From assembly GCA_028023455.1 (NCBI GenBank), contig JAQFVV010000030.1, positions 6,282,501 through 6,346,500 on the forward strand: a stretch of 64,000 nucleotides of DNA, read 5' to 3'. Below, in pieces: positions 11,320 to 20,949 of the stretch. The stretch's first letter is position 1. The number at the start of each line of letters is the position of its first letter. The notes below the pieces were generated by a model. That model was not told the DNA's origin, did no database searches, and saw only the letters and a list, made by a program, of their open reading frames with translations. Origin of the DNA: Epiperipatus broadwayi (taxonomy: Eukaryota; Onychophora; Udeonychophora; Euonychophora; Peripatidae). Made by a program: the position numbers and the translations under genes.

Positions 11320-12495
11320 TTTAGCTACTAATGTTCTGAGTAATTTCTGGTTTGTATTTTGATGTGATCTATTCTGATAAAAGCACTTTTAAATACAGAT
11401 TATTCTAAGTGCCATTACCTAATTTTTTTTTATTAATTTGTAATTCAGTATTACTATTTGTTATTTAACACCACACATGTCTCCTTGCTGGGTTATAGCT
11501 AGAGTAAAATAAGGATAGAAAACTGCTAAAAACCATTACTATCTAACAATTGGAAAGCCTGGTAACCTTTGATTTCTTATTCATTCTTCTTCTATGGAAA
11601 CGCTGTTAGTGATGTCTTCACTCTGCAATGGAATATTTACTTTTATTTACATATACCTTTTAAAGAGTCTAGTAATGCAACAGTAGTATTTCACTTGCCA
11701 TTTCTACAACCCTAGTTTGAATCCAGATAAATAAACTGGAACAGTTTTTCAATACGATTGGAATTTTTATTTTAGGTAGCTAACCCACAGAAATCCAAAT
11801 CTAATATTAGTCTGCAAATGGGTATTTAGTTATTTTTTAGCTCAAATATTCACTACACAATTGGTTGGAAAGCCTAATCTGCAGTCTTTCGTTTCTCTGT
11901 GAGAAGGTGCTGGAGAAGTTTTTGCTGAGCAGTGAGTTATTTAAAAAACGGATTTTCTTTCTTTTATCATTGACAACAAAGAATTTTATTGCCATATGAC
12001 TTAGCTATAAATATTATAATCTTTTAAAATTTGCGATGCTGCTTTAAATGAAAGTGTCTAAAATAAATTGTAATAAACTATTTATTCATCTGATGGCGAG
12101 TGATAATGGTCGTCTAAAGTATTCTATTACTTTGAATCTGGATTAAAAATATATATATATCATTTTTTTCTCTTTAATCTCTCACTAAAAATAAACTTAT
12201 AAAATCGTACGTATTTGTGTCTATAATTTGCTATATAAATTATCCTTAAATCGATAATAAATGAATGGGTTTCGAGTTTACTTTTGTTCTCAATAGATTG
12301 TTTAAATAATGGGATTCTTGGGAAGTTTTTGTAATTTTGATAAAAAAATTTTTTTTTAACATAATTAATTAAAAAATAAGAGGACTTTTTTTAAAGTACA
12401 CACAAATCTTGCATATGTATGAAATTTTATGATTTAAATATTTAATATCTTATAACACTAACATTTCAATAATGTAGTCAACAATTAATACAGTT
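11320..12495. other. AT-rich DNA without a recognisable gene
   Basis: Nothing beyond low-complexity A/T tracts is visible on either strand. Confidence 0.6.
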
Positions 12496-12508
12496 TTACT
12501 GACGTGCT

Positions 12509-12839
12509 CCTATTCTCTTAAGCTTATAAGTTCTAAACAATGAGGATTGCCAAACTTTGTGATAAATGCTTAGCCAGAGAAAGCATTTAAAATATCTCTG
12601 TCAGGAACCCCTCCCCAAACTCCTGACCATGGTTTCATGCTTTGGCACTCCTCAGAGAGGGGTCAGGATAGATTCATCTAGTTTCTGAACCTACCCTGAC
12701 ACCTCCCTGAGGAGTAACAAAGCACAAAACCATGGTCAGGGGTTTGGGGAGGGGTTCCTGACAGAGATATTTTAAATGCTTTCTCTGGCTAATCATTTAT
12801 CACAAAGCTTGTTGAGGAATTGGCAATCCTTATTGTTTA
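12509..12839. mobile_element. Family C foldback retroposon with 13-bp target duplication
   Basis: A 331-bp element whose two halves are inverted repeats: AGGATTGCCAA, AATGCTTAGCCAGAGA and ATATCTCTGTCAGGAACC on the left reappear as reverse complement on the right. It is flanked by an exact 13-bp direct repeat TTACTGACGTGCT at 12496-12508 and 12840-12852. Such a duplication fits target-primed retroposition better than a cut-and-paste transposon. Each arm carries a hammerhead-like core, the left on the minus strand and the right (12702-12742) on the plus strand, where GAAA is AAAA. Confidence 0.9.
12620..12660 (-). ncRNA. Hammerhead ribozyme motif, family C, left arm
   Basis: Minus strand: CCUCU (12660-12656), CUGAGGA (12655-12649), stem II GUGC / GCAU with loop CAAA, GAAA (12636-12633), stem III CC / GG with loop AU, cleavage triplet GUC (12627-12625), stem I partner AGGAG. 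All invariant core residues are present. One pair in stem I and one G-U in stem II are imperfect. Confidence 0.75.
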
Positions 12840-12852
12840 TTACTGACGTGCT

Positions 12853-13440
12853 GTTCTTTTTTCTTTATTAGTTTTACTTTATTACTAAATTCATTGTTTC
12901 ATCTCAGGATGTGACAAGTTTTACATTTTAAAAATATAATTGCATGTTGCTCAGGAGGTCATCTGATGTTTTGAATCAAGTTATAGGCCGAGCTTTTAGC
13001 TCTCAAGTCCATATACTCTGCCTCTGTGGTGAATTCATCAGCTTTAATTAAATGTAAACGTTTAAAATAATGCTAGTAAAAAATAAGATCACATGACGTA
13101 TTAGGTGCGTTGCTAGCTTGAGTATTTATTTGGGTTCTTACAACAATATGCTGAGAAGAAATTAAAATTTGTAATCATTAATTATAATATTTTATATATT
13201 ATATAGATGGGATGATTAATTCATTCCAATATTCACTGATGACTTTAATATAAAATAAGACTATATAAATTATTTATATTAGCTATCAAAACAGCATCCA
13301 TATTATAGTTTTTAAATTTAATTCAGTACACTTTTATTTTTACAAAGAAAGTTGTCTATTTTTAACAATTAGCCATTGACTACTATGCATTATAACATTT
13401 GAAGGTAAAAGTTTTATAAAGTTTGTACCCGGTCGTCTTC
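12853..13440. other. AT-rich DNA without a recognisable gene
   Basis: No coding region, repeat or RNA motif that I can support. Confidence 0.55.
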
Positions 13441-13518
13441 ATGGAAGTCTTTACCTGAAACTCTATGTTAAGCGATTATATTTATTTAAAACCCATCATA
13501 TAGATTGATTTTGCTTTG

Positions 13519-13845
13519 AATCTCGCCTCAGGGTGGCCTTTGAGCATTCCATCATCAGACTTTCAAATGGATGGACGGTTAAAGAGTTGGAGTGTGGAGT
13601 AGATTGAAGCCTGTCCATTAAAGTATGAGGTTTGGCTATCTTAATATATATCTGAGCACTTACAGCATATATGTGTAGAGATGGTAATCTGGACCAACTG
13701 ATGATTGCTGGTTTAGCATGAAATACATATATTGGTGATTATTTATCTTTTCGACATATATGTGTTCAAGTGTATCAGTGTTATGAGATAGTGTGGAGAG
13801 TGGTGGATCGTGTGAATGTCTGTGCTCATATACCCTATATATTAC
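13519..13845 (+). repeat. Family B retroposon, copy B3, within a tandem duplication
   Basis: Reverse orientation relative to B1/B2. The flanking host sequence is duplicated: about 80 bp from CATGGAAGTCTTTACCTG (from about 13440) recurs from about 13870, and ATACTGTAAAGTGAG occurs twice on the right. The simplest reading is a roughly 105-bp tandem duplication of host DNA with the family B element at its junction. It carries the best family B ribozyme. Confidence 0.8.
13693..13736 (+). ncRNA. Hammerhead ribozyme motif, family B (complete)
   Basis: Stem I ACCAA (13693-13697) pairs with UUGGU (13732-13736). CUGAUGA is at 13698-13704, stem II is UGCU / AGCA closing loop GGUUU, GAAA is at 13720-13723, and stem III is UA / UA closing loop CA (13724-13729). 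The cleavage triplet is AUA, ending at 13731. All core residues of a type I hammerhead with a minimal stem III are present. The outermost stem II position is U-U here, whereas sister copies have G opposite U or C. Confidence 0.85.
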
Positions 13846-14280
13846 TTATACTGTAAAGTGAGAAAAACATGGAAGTCTTTACCTGAAACTCTTTGTTAAG
13901 CGATCATATTTATTTAAAACCCATCATATACAGATTGAGTTTGCTTATACTGTAAAGTGAGAAAAACATATACTGTTGAATGCCTTTTACAACTATAATT
14001 TTAAGTATTTTAATTTGTCAGTTAATTAAGATAATAGTTTTATTAGATAAGAATCAGCAAAAGTTGTTATAATTATCTCGTTCTTTTTTTTGAATGGATA
14101 GATTATCTAAAGATGTTAGTAGAAATTCTAAGATTAAAAAATAAAAACACTGATAAAAAAATTATCAAAGATAATTAATACAAATGTCAATAAAATAGAA
14201 ATTGTATAAGAAGTGAGTCGAGAACATTTCAGATATTTTTAGAAACAGTAATATCTTTAGTCAAAATAAGAATCATAAAT

Positions 14281-14480
14281 TACATGACCCTATTCTCTTA
14301 AGCTTGTAAGTTATAAACAATGAGGATTGCCAATTCCTCAACAAGCTTTATGATAATTGCTTAGCCAGAGTCAGCATTTAAAATATCTCCATCAGGAACC
14401 CCCGAACCTCTGACCATGGTTTCGTGCTTTGGCACTCCTCAGAGAGGTGCCAGGGTAGGTTCAGACACTATATCTAAAAA
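14281..14480 (-). repeat. Family C retroposon, single-arm copy
   Basis: It matches one arm of the foldback at 12509-12839 (AGGATTGCCAATTCCTCAAC, AAAATATCTCCATCAGGAAC). No second arm and no clear target duplication are visible. It contains the most complete hammerhead in the window. Confidence 0.8.
14407..14447 (-). ncRNA. Hammerhead ribozyme motif, family C (complete, 41 nt)
   Basis: Minus strand: stem I CCUCU (14447-14443) pairs perfectly with AGAGG (14411-14407). CUGAGGA is at 14442-14436, stem II GUGC / GCAC is four Watson-Crick pairs with loop CAAA, and GAAA is at 14423-14420. Stem III is CC / GG with a two-base loop, and the cleavage triplet is GUC (14414-14412). Every residue required by the family consensus is present, and all three helices close. 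The function inferred is self-cleavage of the element's RNA. Confidence 0.88.
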
Positions 14481-15118
14481 TACCAACCCAAACCCAAGCA
14501 CTTATCACTCTACTTTGGAGTCATTATTGTAGTTTGAATAACCAATCTATGTTTGCAACACTATTATTTATTGCCTTTGATTACTCAACCTTGCAATAGA
14601 TGGCTCTGAGTAGAGCAAATGAAATGAATCATTGCTTTAAAAAAAAGAAGGAATAATCGTGGTTTAAATGTAGTGGGTAAATTCCAAATAATTCCGGCTC
14701 CTAAAGTTCTTATGAATTTCCTAACAATAAGGCCATTTGGAATATTTTTTACTAGTGAGATTTAGTGCCCTCATAGCATGTTAGATTCTGGAATGTAAGT
14801 TCCTCCGATCATTTCCAGTTCAGGAACTCAAACTTTTTGAACTTCCGAGCAATATGGCCGTTTGATTTTTTTTTAAAAAAATAAACATCTTTCATATCTT
14901 CATTTTTTTTATCAAAATGATTTAGAAACCCCTCTATATATACAATACATACACTTCATTTTTTTAAAAGCTTGTTTATTTATCATTAAATCATTAATAT
15001 CCATAGAACATATGATGTGATCACATCAGGTAGGAAAAAGTAATAATAATGATTCAATGGTAAATAAGTGTTAAAAGAAAAAAATTAATATGAATATTTT
15101 TAATGTATATATAACTGA
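14481..15118. other. AT-rich DNA without a recognisable gene
   Basis: No supported features. Two short related phrases around 14690-14720 and 14815-14870 may be an old local duplication. Confidence 0.5.
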
Positions 15119-15230
15119 AACACACAAGCTTATTATATACCTGTATCTATATATGTAATATATAGGGTATATGAGCACAGACTTTCACACAACCCACCAC
15201 TCTCCATTCTATCTCATAACACTGATACAA
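15119..15230 (-). repeat. Family B retroposon, truncated copy B4
   Basis: Only the end of the repeat is present: ATATATGTAATATATAGGG, GCACAGACTTTCACA and ATCTCATAACACTGATACA. The ribozyme region is missing. Confidence 0.7.
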
Positions 15231-15511
15231 AGCTACAAGGTAGTTGACAGCGCTTCTAAGTTATGGTTATACATATAATTTTTATAAACTTTTAATTACT
15301 GTATTTTCAAATATTTATTTATAAATTTACATATATATAAACATTACAAGCATAAAGCTAAACTAGTCAATATATAATTAAAATTACCCCAAATCCAAAA
15401 TTCAACCAGACCATAAAAATAATTTAATATTATTTTTAATATTATTATTTTTATGCTGGTCTATTTGAATTTTGGATTTGGGATAATTTTAATTATATAT
15501 ATATATATACT

Positions 15512-16575
15512 TATAAAGGTAATTTTTATAAGATTAAGGAAGGGTGGATAATAGGTTATATTATTTCTCCTTTAGTATGTTCAGTTTATATTAGTTTTAT
15601 GGAAGAGGAAATTATTATTAAAAAGAATTGTTTATATGTAAAATTATTTGGAGATATGTTGATGATTGTTTATTTGTAGTTGAGAATGATAAATTGAAGG
15701 AATTTGTAAATGAGTTTAATTGTTTTGATCCTTCTTTAAAATTTGTGTTAGAAGGAGAGGAGTTAGCTTTTGGTAAGTTAAAATTTTTAGATCTTTTGGT
15801 GATTAGAAATATAGAAACTAATTGTTTATTGTGCAGTCATTTAGTTAAAAGTAAAGAATTAAGATCTATAATTAAACCTGATAGCTATCAGTCTGTATCT
15901 CATAAAGTAGCTGCTTTAAGGAATTATTGTCATAGGAATATTAAATTAAATAATTCTAGTGGGGTAGCTTTGTTTCAGAAATATCAATTTTATAAAGATT
16001 AAGTGAGTGTTGGATACTCTGATAAATTTGTTAAAAGTATTTTATTTAATAGTAATATTTGTAAGGATGTAAAGTTAAAGAAATATATGATTTTATTTCT
16101 TTGCCATTTAAATTGTCTTCTTATAAAATTGTGTGTAGAAATAGTAAATTGTTTGGAAATAAGAAAATTGCTTGGAAAAGGGGTGTTACATTGAATAATT
16201 TATTAAATAATACAAAAGAAGTTTTTGATAGAAAGACTATTCCTGGTGTAGTATATTTTATTCCTTGTTTATTTTGTAAGAAGGTTTACACTTTGTCAGA
16301 GTAGTTTGAGTTTAAATGAAAGAATAAAGGTTCATAAAAGTAGAGTTAAAAATAGATATCTTAGTTCTGCTTTGTATGTCCATGAAAAAGATACAGGCCA
16401 CACTATTGATTTTGATGAAGCTAAGGTTGTCTTCTTTGAGAGAAATGAAATCAAAAGAAGAATTAAAGAGTCTTTATTATTGAAAATTTATTATTCTGAA
16501 GCAATTAACTTATTTAAGAGTTCTTTTAATATTAAGGATGGATGGGAAGTGAATGGATTTGTGGGTAGTTTTTAA
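15512..16575 (+). pseudogene. Penelope-like reverse transcriptase / GIY-YIG endonuclease, decayed
   Basis: Fragments in changing frames follow the order of the family. About 15512-15655 gives a reverse-transcriptase block with the phrase ISPLVCSVYISFMEEE. About 15628-16002 gives the catalytic RYVDDCLFVVEN motif and the FLDLLV block. About 16220-16300 gives the start of a GIY-YIG domain (GVVYFIPCLFCKKVYT) with the CxxC pair typical of this family. About 16306-16575 gives NERIKVHKSRV, a TGH motif and a basic tail. At least three frameshifts or stops break the frame, and the N-terminal part is missing (roughly 350 codons against 700 or more in intact elements), so it is inactive. An intact enzyme would copy RNA into nicked DNA in the nucleus. 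It is the only element in the window that could have supplied machinery for the ribozyme-bearing retroposons. Confidence 0.85.
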
Positions 16576-16613
16576 TAGTATATATATTGTGTAGTTTTTT
16601 TGTAGTTCTTTAT

Positions 16614-16680
16614 ACTTGAGAAGTCTGCTTGTAGCAGTGAAACCTTAGGTTGTGTTTTTATATTATTTTTATGCTGGTCT
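16614..16680 (+). ncRNA. Degenerate hammerhead-like motif in Penelope 3' region
   Basis: CUUGAGAAG, a hairpin CUGC / GCAG, then UGAAAC, and GGUC about 30 bases later form the order of a hammerhead, and the same string occurs in the second 3' fragment (33076-33118, minus). The first core block deviates from CUGANGA in both copies, and stem I does not close well, so I regard it as decayed or as a related structure. Confidence 0.4.
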
Positions 16681-17369
16681 GGTTTAATTTTAGATTTGGG
16701 GTAGTTTTGATTTTATATTGACTAGTTTAGCTTTATGCTTGTAATGTTTATATATATATACTTTATCAATAGACAATATTAAGGCCATTACTTAGAAACA
16801 GTAACTACTAATAAACTCAAATTTGTTCATTTTAATTTTATTGATTACTGCTCTTTAAATACTTGAATACAAACCAGTGTCTCTGACAAAAATATTTTCT
16901 TTCGATTTTAAGAGAAAAATATTTTACAATATACCTAATTCTTTTTTTACACAATAGATTGAATCCTGAAAATTTTTTGTAAAATAAATTCATGTAAAAA
17001 ATATATTGTGTATATGAAAAATACAGAGATTGGTTCCAGACCTAAGAAATCAACAGAAATAATTAAATAAACCCTATAAATAATTTCACTAGAATGTTTT
17101 AAATTTTGAGTGCTATAAAATTTTACTTCATACATATTACATCTACATAAAAAATGAGTTATAGGAACAAATATCATTTAAAAAATTAAAAAAACTTGAA
17201 AGTGAATAATACTTATGATGAAGCTTCTTAGTTATTTTGCACAAGATGCTGACAACTTTAAAGTTCAGAAAATATCACTTCCATGTTATAAGTAAAAAAA
17301 ATTGAAATAAAGATTATTAATATAATTTAATGAAATTTATTACTTTTATTTCATTTAATGTATAATAAC

Positions 17370-18060
17370 AGTAGATAACTCTGCTGCACATGCGCTTTAC
17401 AGATCAAACACTTTTTAATGAGTACTTTCCTTTCCAAACACAAGATAAAGTCTTTTTAAAAGATAGAATGAATCGCTCTATCTTTTCCACCCAAACTATA
17501 TGTTTAGGCAAATCTAAAGTATTTGGAAGTCAGAGTGTGAATATTTAACTAATCATTTTAAATTACTTATAATGTGAGTTTTATTAATGACAGTGCAAAA
17601 TTTTTACTATTTACGATACATCATTATTAAATGAAAACTCAAACATATGTAACAAATATTTTTATTTATATAGCCTTTGATCTGTAAAGCACATGTGCAG
17701 TGGAGTAATTTATGATTATTACAATTTAAAACATCGCATTATTTAAATAAAAAATATATGTTACATATGTTTGTTTTATTTAATAATGATGTATCGTAAA
17801 TTGTAAAAATTCTGAAACATCATTAACAAAACTCACATTATAAGTAATTTAAAGTGTTTAGTTAAATCTTCATGCTCTCAGTTCCAAATGCTTCAGATTT
17901 GCCTATACATATAGTTTGGGTGAAAAAGATAGAGTGATTCATTCTATCTTTTGAAAATACTTTATCTTGTGTTTGGAAAGGAGAGTATTCATTAAAAAGT
18001 GTTCGATCTATAAAGCACATGTGCAGTGGAGTAATCTACGATTACTACAACTTAAAACAT
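17370..18060. repeat. Large imperfect palindrome, arms about 330 bp
   Basis: The left arm (from GTAGATAACTCTGCTGCACA) and right arm (ending GGAGTAATCTACGATTACTA) are reverse complements over about 330 bp, with landmarks TTTCCAAACACAAGATAAAG, ACTTATAATGTGAG and ATGATGTATCGTAAA on the two strands. The terminal phrase AAAGCACATGTGCAGTGGAG also occurs inside near 17690, giving an internal direct copy of the end. It looks like a foldback element nested in the candidate transposon at 16933-19704. No coding capacity. Confidence 0.75.
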
Positions 18061-18312
18061 CGAGCTATACTAATAAAAATATTTGTTTCATTTAACTTAG
18101 CAATTTTTTTTAATTTAACAACTATTTGAAAAGAGTAATTATAGGCCCCCAGAACTATATATTTATCAAAATTATACAGGCTCCCTTTTCATTGCCTATA
18201 AAACAGAAAAGTATCTAAGATTTTATTCACTGCCACTTTCTGACAATTAACACATACATTTATGCATGATTGGAATACCATTACTATCACTAAAACTTGC
18301 AATGTATAACTT

Positions 18313-18470
18313 CACACGATCAATATCTCATACTAGTACATAACTGTTATTAAGCAAGGCAAAACTCTTCATACAGTAGTGCCATCCTGTGACAAACAGA
18401 CTTCTGGCATCCATTGATTACTCTGGTTGGCACAGGGTGGCATTACTGTATGGAGAGTTTTGCCTTGTTT
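18313..18470. mobile_element. Family A foldback retroposon, 158-bp minimal copy
   Basis: Both ends of the family A repeat are present (ACACGATCAATATCTCATAC on the left; TGGAGAGTTTTGCCTTG on the right) with the inverted phrase CATACAGTAGTG / CATTACTGTATGG between them. The flanks are an exact 12-bp direct repeat, AATGTATAACTT, at 18301-18312 and 18471-18482. The ribozyme-bearing centre has been lost. Confidence 0.88.
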
Positions 18471-18924
18471 AATGTATAACTTACCATTTATTGATTTTTG
18501 GCAAAAGTAATAAATAAAATTTAAACAAATAAACATCAACAACAAGGAATTTTTTAAAAAAAACCTAATGTCAAAATACATATAAAGCATCAATACCAAA
18601 AAGATGGTTCCTTTTCAAAACAAACATCAAAAACATTACAAAGCAGACAAACAAATTTTTCCATTTGCAAGAATATTGCTGAAAAAGGGATTTTTGTTTT
18701 TAAAATAAAGAGAAATAAAGAGTAGAAACTTTTTTTTAATTAGATAATAATAACAGACAATTTTTTTTTAGTTTTGTGATGTAATCATAACAAATTTGAC
18801 CTCGGAATCAAACACTGAATTAAAACATTTGCAATCCTCTAAAATGGAAAATAAATTATTTTATATTACTTACATAAAATTATTTAGAATTTAAAAAAAT
18901 AACTTAATCTAAAAATTAATAATC

Positions 18925-19465
18925 AACGAGGACTGCCAATTCCTCAACAAGCTTTGTAATAAATGCTTAAACAGAGCCAGCATTTAAAATATCTCTGTCA
19001 GGACCTCCCTCCAAACCTCTGACTATAGTTTCATGCTTTGGCACTCCTCAGAGAGGTGCTAGGATAGGTTCAGACCCTAGATCTAAAAATACTAACCCAA
19101 AGCCAGCATTTATCTAGAAGTTATCTATTGAGAGGAAAATCTTCAAACCCAGCCATCCAACTCAAATAGCTATATGGTGCTGAGAGATCTTCAGCCATAC
19201 CATATATTAGTAGTTTTAGCAATGTAACATTGCATAAGACTTAAGGCAGAGACTATAAATAGTCAAAATAAGAGTCATAGATCACATGACCCAATTCTCT
19301 CAAGCTTGTAAGATATAATCATGATTTGGGGGGGGGGTCCTGACAGAGATATTTTAAATGCTGGCTCTAGCTAAGCATTTACCACAAAGCTTGTTGAGGA
19401 ATTGGCAATCCTCATTGATTATATCTTATAAGCTTAAGAGAACTGGTTCATGTGATCTATGAATC
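18925..19465. repeat. Family C foldback, long copy
   Basis: The left arm (AGGACTGCCAATTCCTCAAC) and right arm (GAGGAATTGGCAATCCTCAT) are inverted copies of the family C end, separated by about 180 bp of unique sequence (19110-19290). The left arm keeps a complete hammerhead. In the right arm that part is missing, and a run of Gs (near 19330) sits at the break. Confidence 0.8.
19016..19056 (-). ncRNA. Hammerhead ribozyme motif, family C, with covarying stem III
   Basis: Minus strand: stem I CCUCU (19056-19052) with AGAGG (19020-19016), CUGAGGA (19051-19045), stem II GUGC / GCAU, GAAA, stem III CU / AG and triplet GUC (19023-19021). Compared with 14407-14447, the second stem III pair changes from C-G to U-A, a two-sided change that keeps the helix. 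Confidence 0.85.
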
Positions 19466-20042
19466 TAAGAATTACTTTGAGAAAGTAAGATGTTTTTTTT
19501 AAAGCTTTCCAGACAATAGTGTTCTCATTCCAATCATAAATATGTTTCAACAACTCTAATCCCAAATTACTGTTGTTGTTTTTTTGTTTTACTGATTGTG
19601 TTATTTTAAAACAACTCATGAAGAAAGATTTTTTTTTTTTTAAATTCATGTTATTTCAAAATCGTGCAAAAAAAAAAAAAATTCATGTAAAAAGAGAATT
19701 AGGTGTAAAATAATAACAATGATTTTTAATTTCTTTTTTGAAATAAAAATACAATTGTTTGTTTAACAAAAACTTTATTACATTTTATATCATTTTAATA
19801 ACAGTATTTTTAAAAATATGTTATTTAAAATTTATATGATAATGTCGAATTTACACAATATCCTAAACATGTGTGCATATATTCTCACACATATGTGAAA
19901 ATATAATTTATCTATTTATCTAAATCCATTGCTTTTAAAATGTGCAGATAGACAAAACATTAGCTGTATCTTTTATTAAAAATATATGTCTTTAAATTTA
20001 TGAATAACTTTATAGTAAGATTAAATTTAATATAGTAATTGA

Positions 20043-20835
20043 CAGCGCCGGCGCTGGGTACTAGGCGCCCGCATGCAAATTTGATTTTGGTGCCCCTGTC
20101 AATATGTATGTTTACTAAGGTGACCCGACCGTGTACCGTGGCGTTTTAAAAAAGTCATGATTTTTAGAAAGAATGCACGATGTAATGCTATTTTTGATAT
20201 CAAAAATAGCATAAAATTGATTGTTAAATTATATATTATTTCATACAAACGGTTTGCATGAAATAATATATAATTTAACACGGCAAATTTAGATTTTTTT
20301 TTTTTTTAAAATTTCATATTTATTATTTGCGTCACTGTCTGTTTTTAACAAACATGATCTAATATATATATACGCATATACATACATAAGTTCTAATTTA
20401 TAATACTTTTAGTGTGTGTTTATTTATATATTTGCTAGCAGAAAGTTACTTATAGTTTACTATAAGCAGTACTATATATATATAAACATTACAATATGAA
20501 ATTTGTAATATAATAAACTTTATGTTTAGTTTATTGTTCATGATAAATAATATATTTGATTGTTTTATATTTTTAATATTAAGCAGAGCTTGTGTGTGTC
20601 ATTTAATAAGATATAATATGACTTCATATGATTTTCAATAATCTACTCTCAATAATTTTTGTAAATAAACATTTGAGAATAATATTCTTCAAATGTGAGT
20701 ATTTTTGTTAGTAGAGTTTTAATTTCTCAGGGATGACGCCTTCTTTTTCAGATGCTAATCTCTCAGTGATGGCGCCTCCTTCTGCCAGCGCCCGCATGCC
20801 TAGCATGCGTTGCATGCCCGCTTCCGCCGGCCCTG
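20043..20835. mobile_element. Non-autonomous hAT transposon, 793 bp, 8-bp target duplication
   Basis: The ends are CAGCGCCGGCG on the left and CGCCGGCCCTG on the right, inverted with one mismatch, as in hAT elements beginning CAGGGCCGG. The 8-bp duplication GTAATTGA sits at 20035-20042 and 20836-20843. The related sequence at about 28395 has the corresponding site without an element. The ends are GC-rich while the interior is very AT-rich and non-coding, with a hairpin near 20230-20280 (AAATTATATATTATTTCAT and its complement). Confidence 0.9.
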
Positions 20836-20949
20836 GTAATTGACTCATCGTATAACTTTAAAAAATATAAAAGGGAAAAAAATAAATAATGAATTATTAT
20901 TTTGTATTTGGGTGTGATTATAATAACTTCCAAAATTAGGATAAATCCC

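Larger units (their letters stand above)
15335..16760 (+). mobile_element. Penelope-like element, 5'-truncated, with inverted terminal segment
   Basis: Coding relics of reverse transcriptase and GIY-YIG endonuclease (15512-16575) are followed by a 3' untranslated region. The last part (about 16655-16755: TTTTATGCTGGTCTGG, TAGCTTTATGCTTGTAATG) reappears in reverse complement at 15335-15430, and a shorter direct copy lies at 15440-15500. Terminal segments in direct and inverted orientation (pseudo-LTRs) are typical of Penelope-like elements, so the layout supports the protein evidence. A second 3' fragment is at 33020-33135. Confidence 0.85.
16933..19704. mobile_element. Candidate 2.8-kb DNA transposon with 19-bp inverted ends
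   Basis: The sequence absent from the 27.9 kb reference copy begins ACCTAATTCTTTTTTTACA and ends with the reverse complement, TGTAAAAAGAGAATTAGGT, with one mismatch over 19 bp. No transposase frame is visible. The interior holds a large palindrome and family A and C insertions, so the element has been heavily reworked. I could not define the target-site duplication, so the superfamily is unknown. Confidence 0.5.
16786..20945. repeat. 610-bp repeat split by two insertions
   Basis: Three pieces, 16786-16925, 19705-20034 and 20836-20945, line up in order with the continuous sequence at 27888-28500. They share phrases such as ATTACTTAGAAAC, AATACAAACCA, TGTTTGTTTAACAAAAA, ATAATTTATCTATTTA and GGGTGTGATTATAATAAC. 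The 27.9 kb copy therefore serves as an uninterrupted reference and shows that two large pieces were inserted here: 16933-19704 and the hAT element 20043-20835. Confidence 0.8.
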
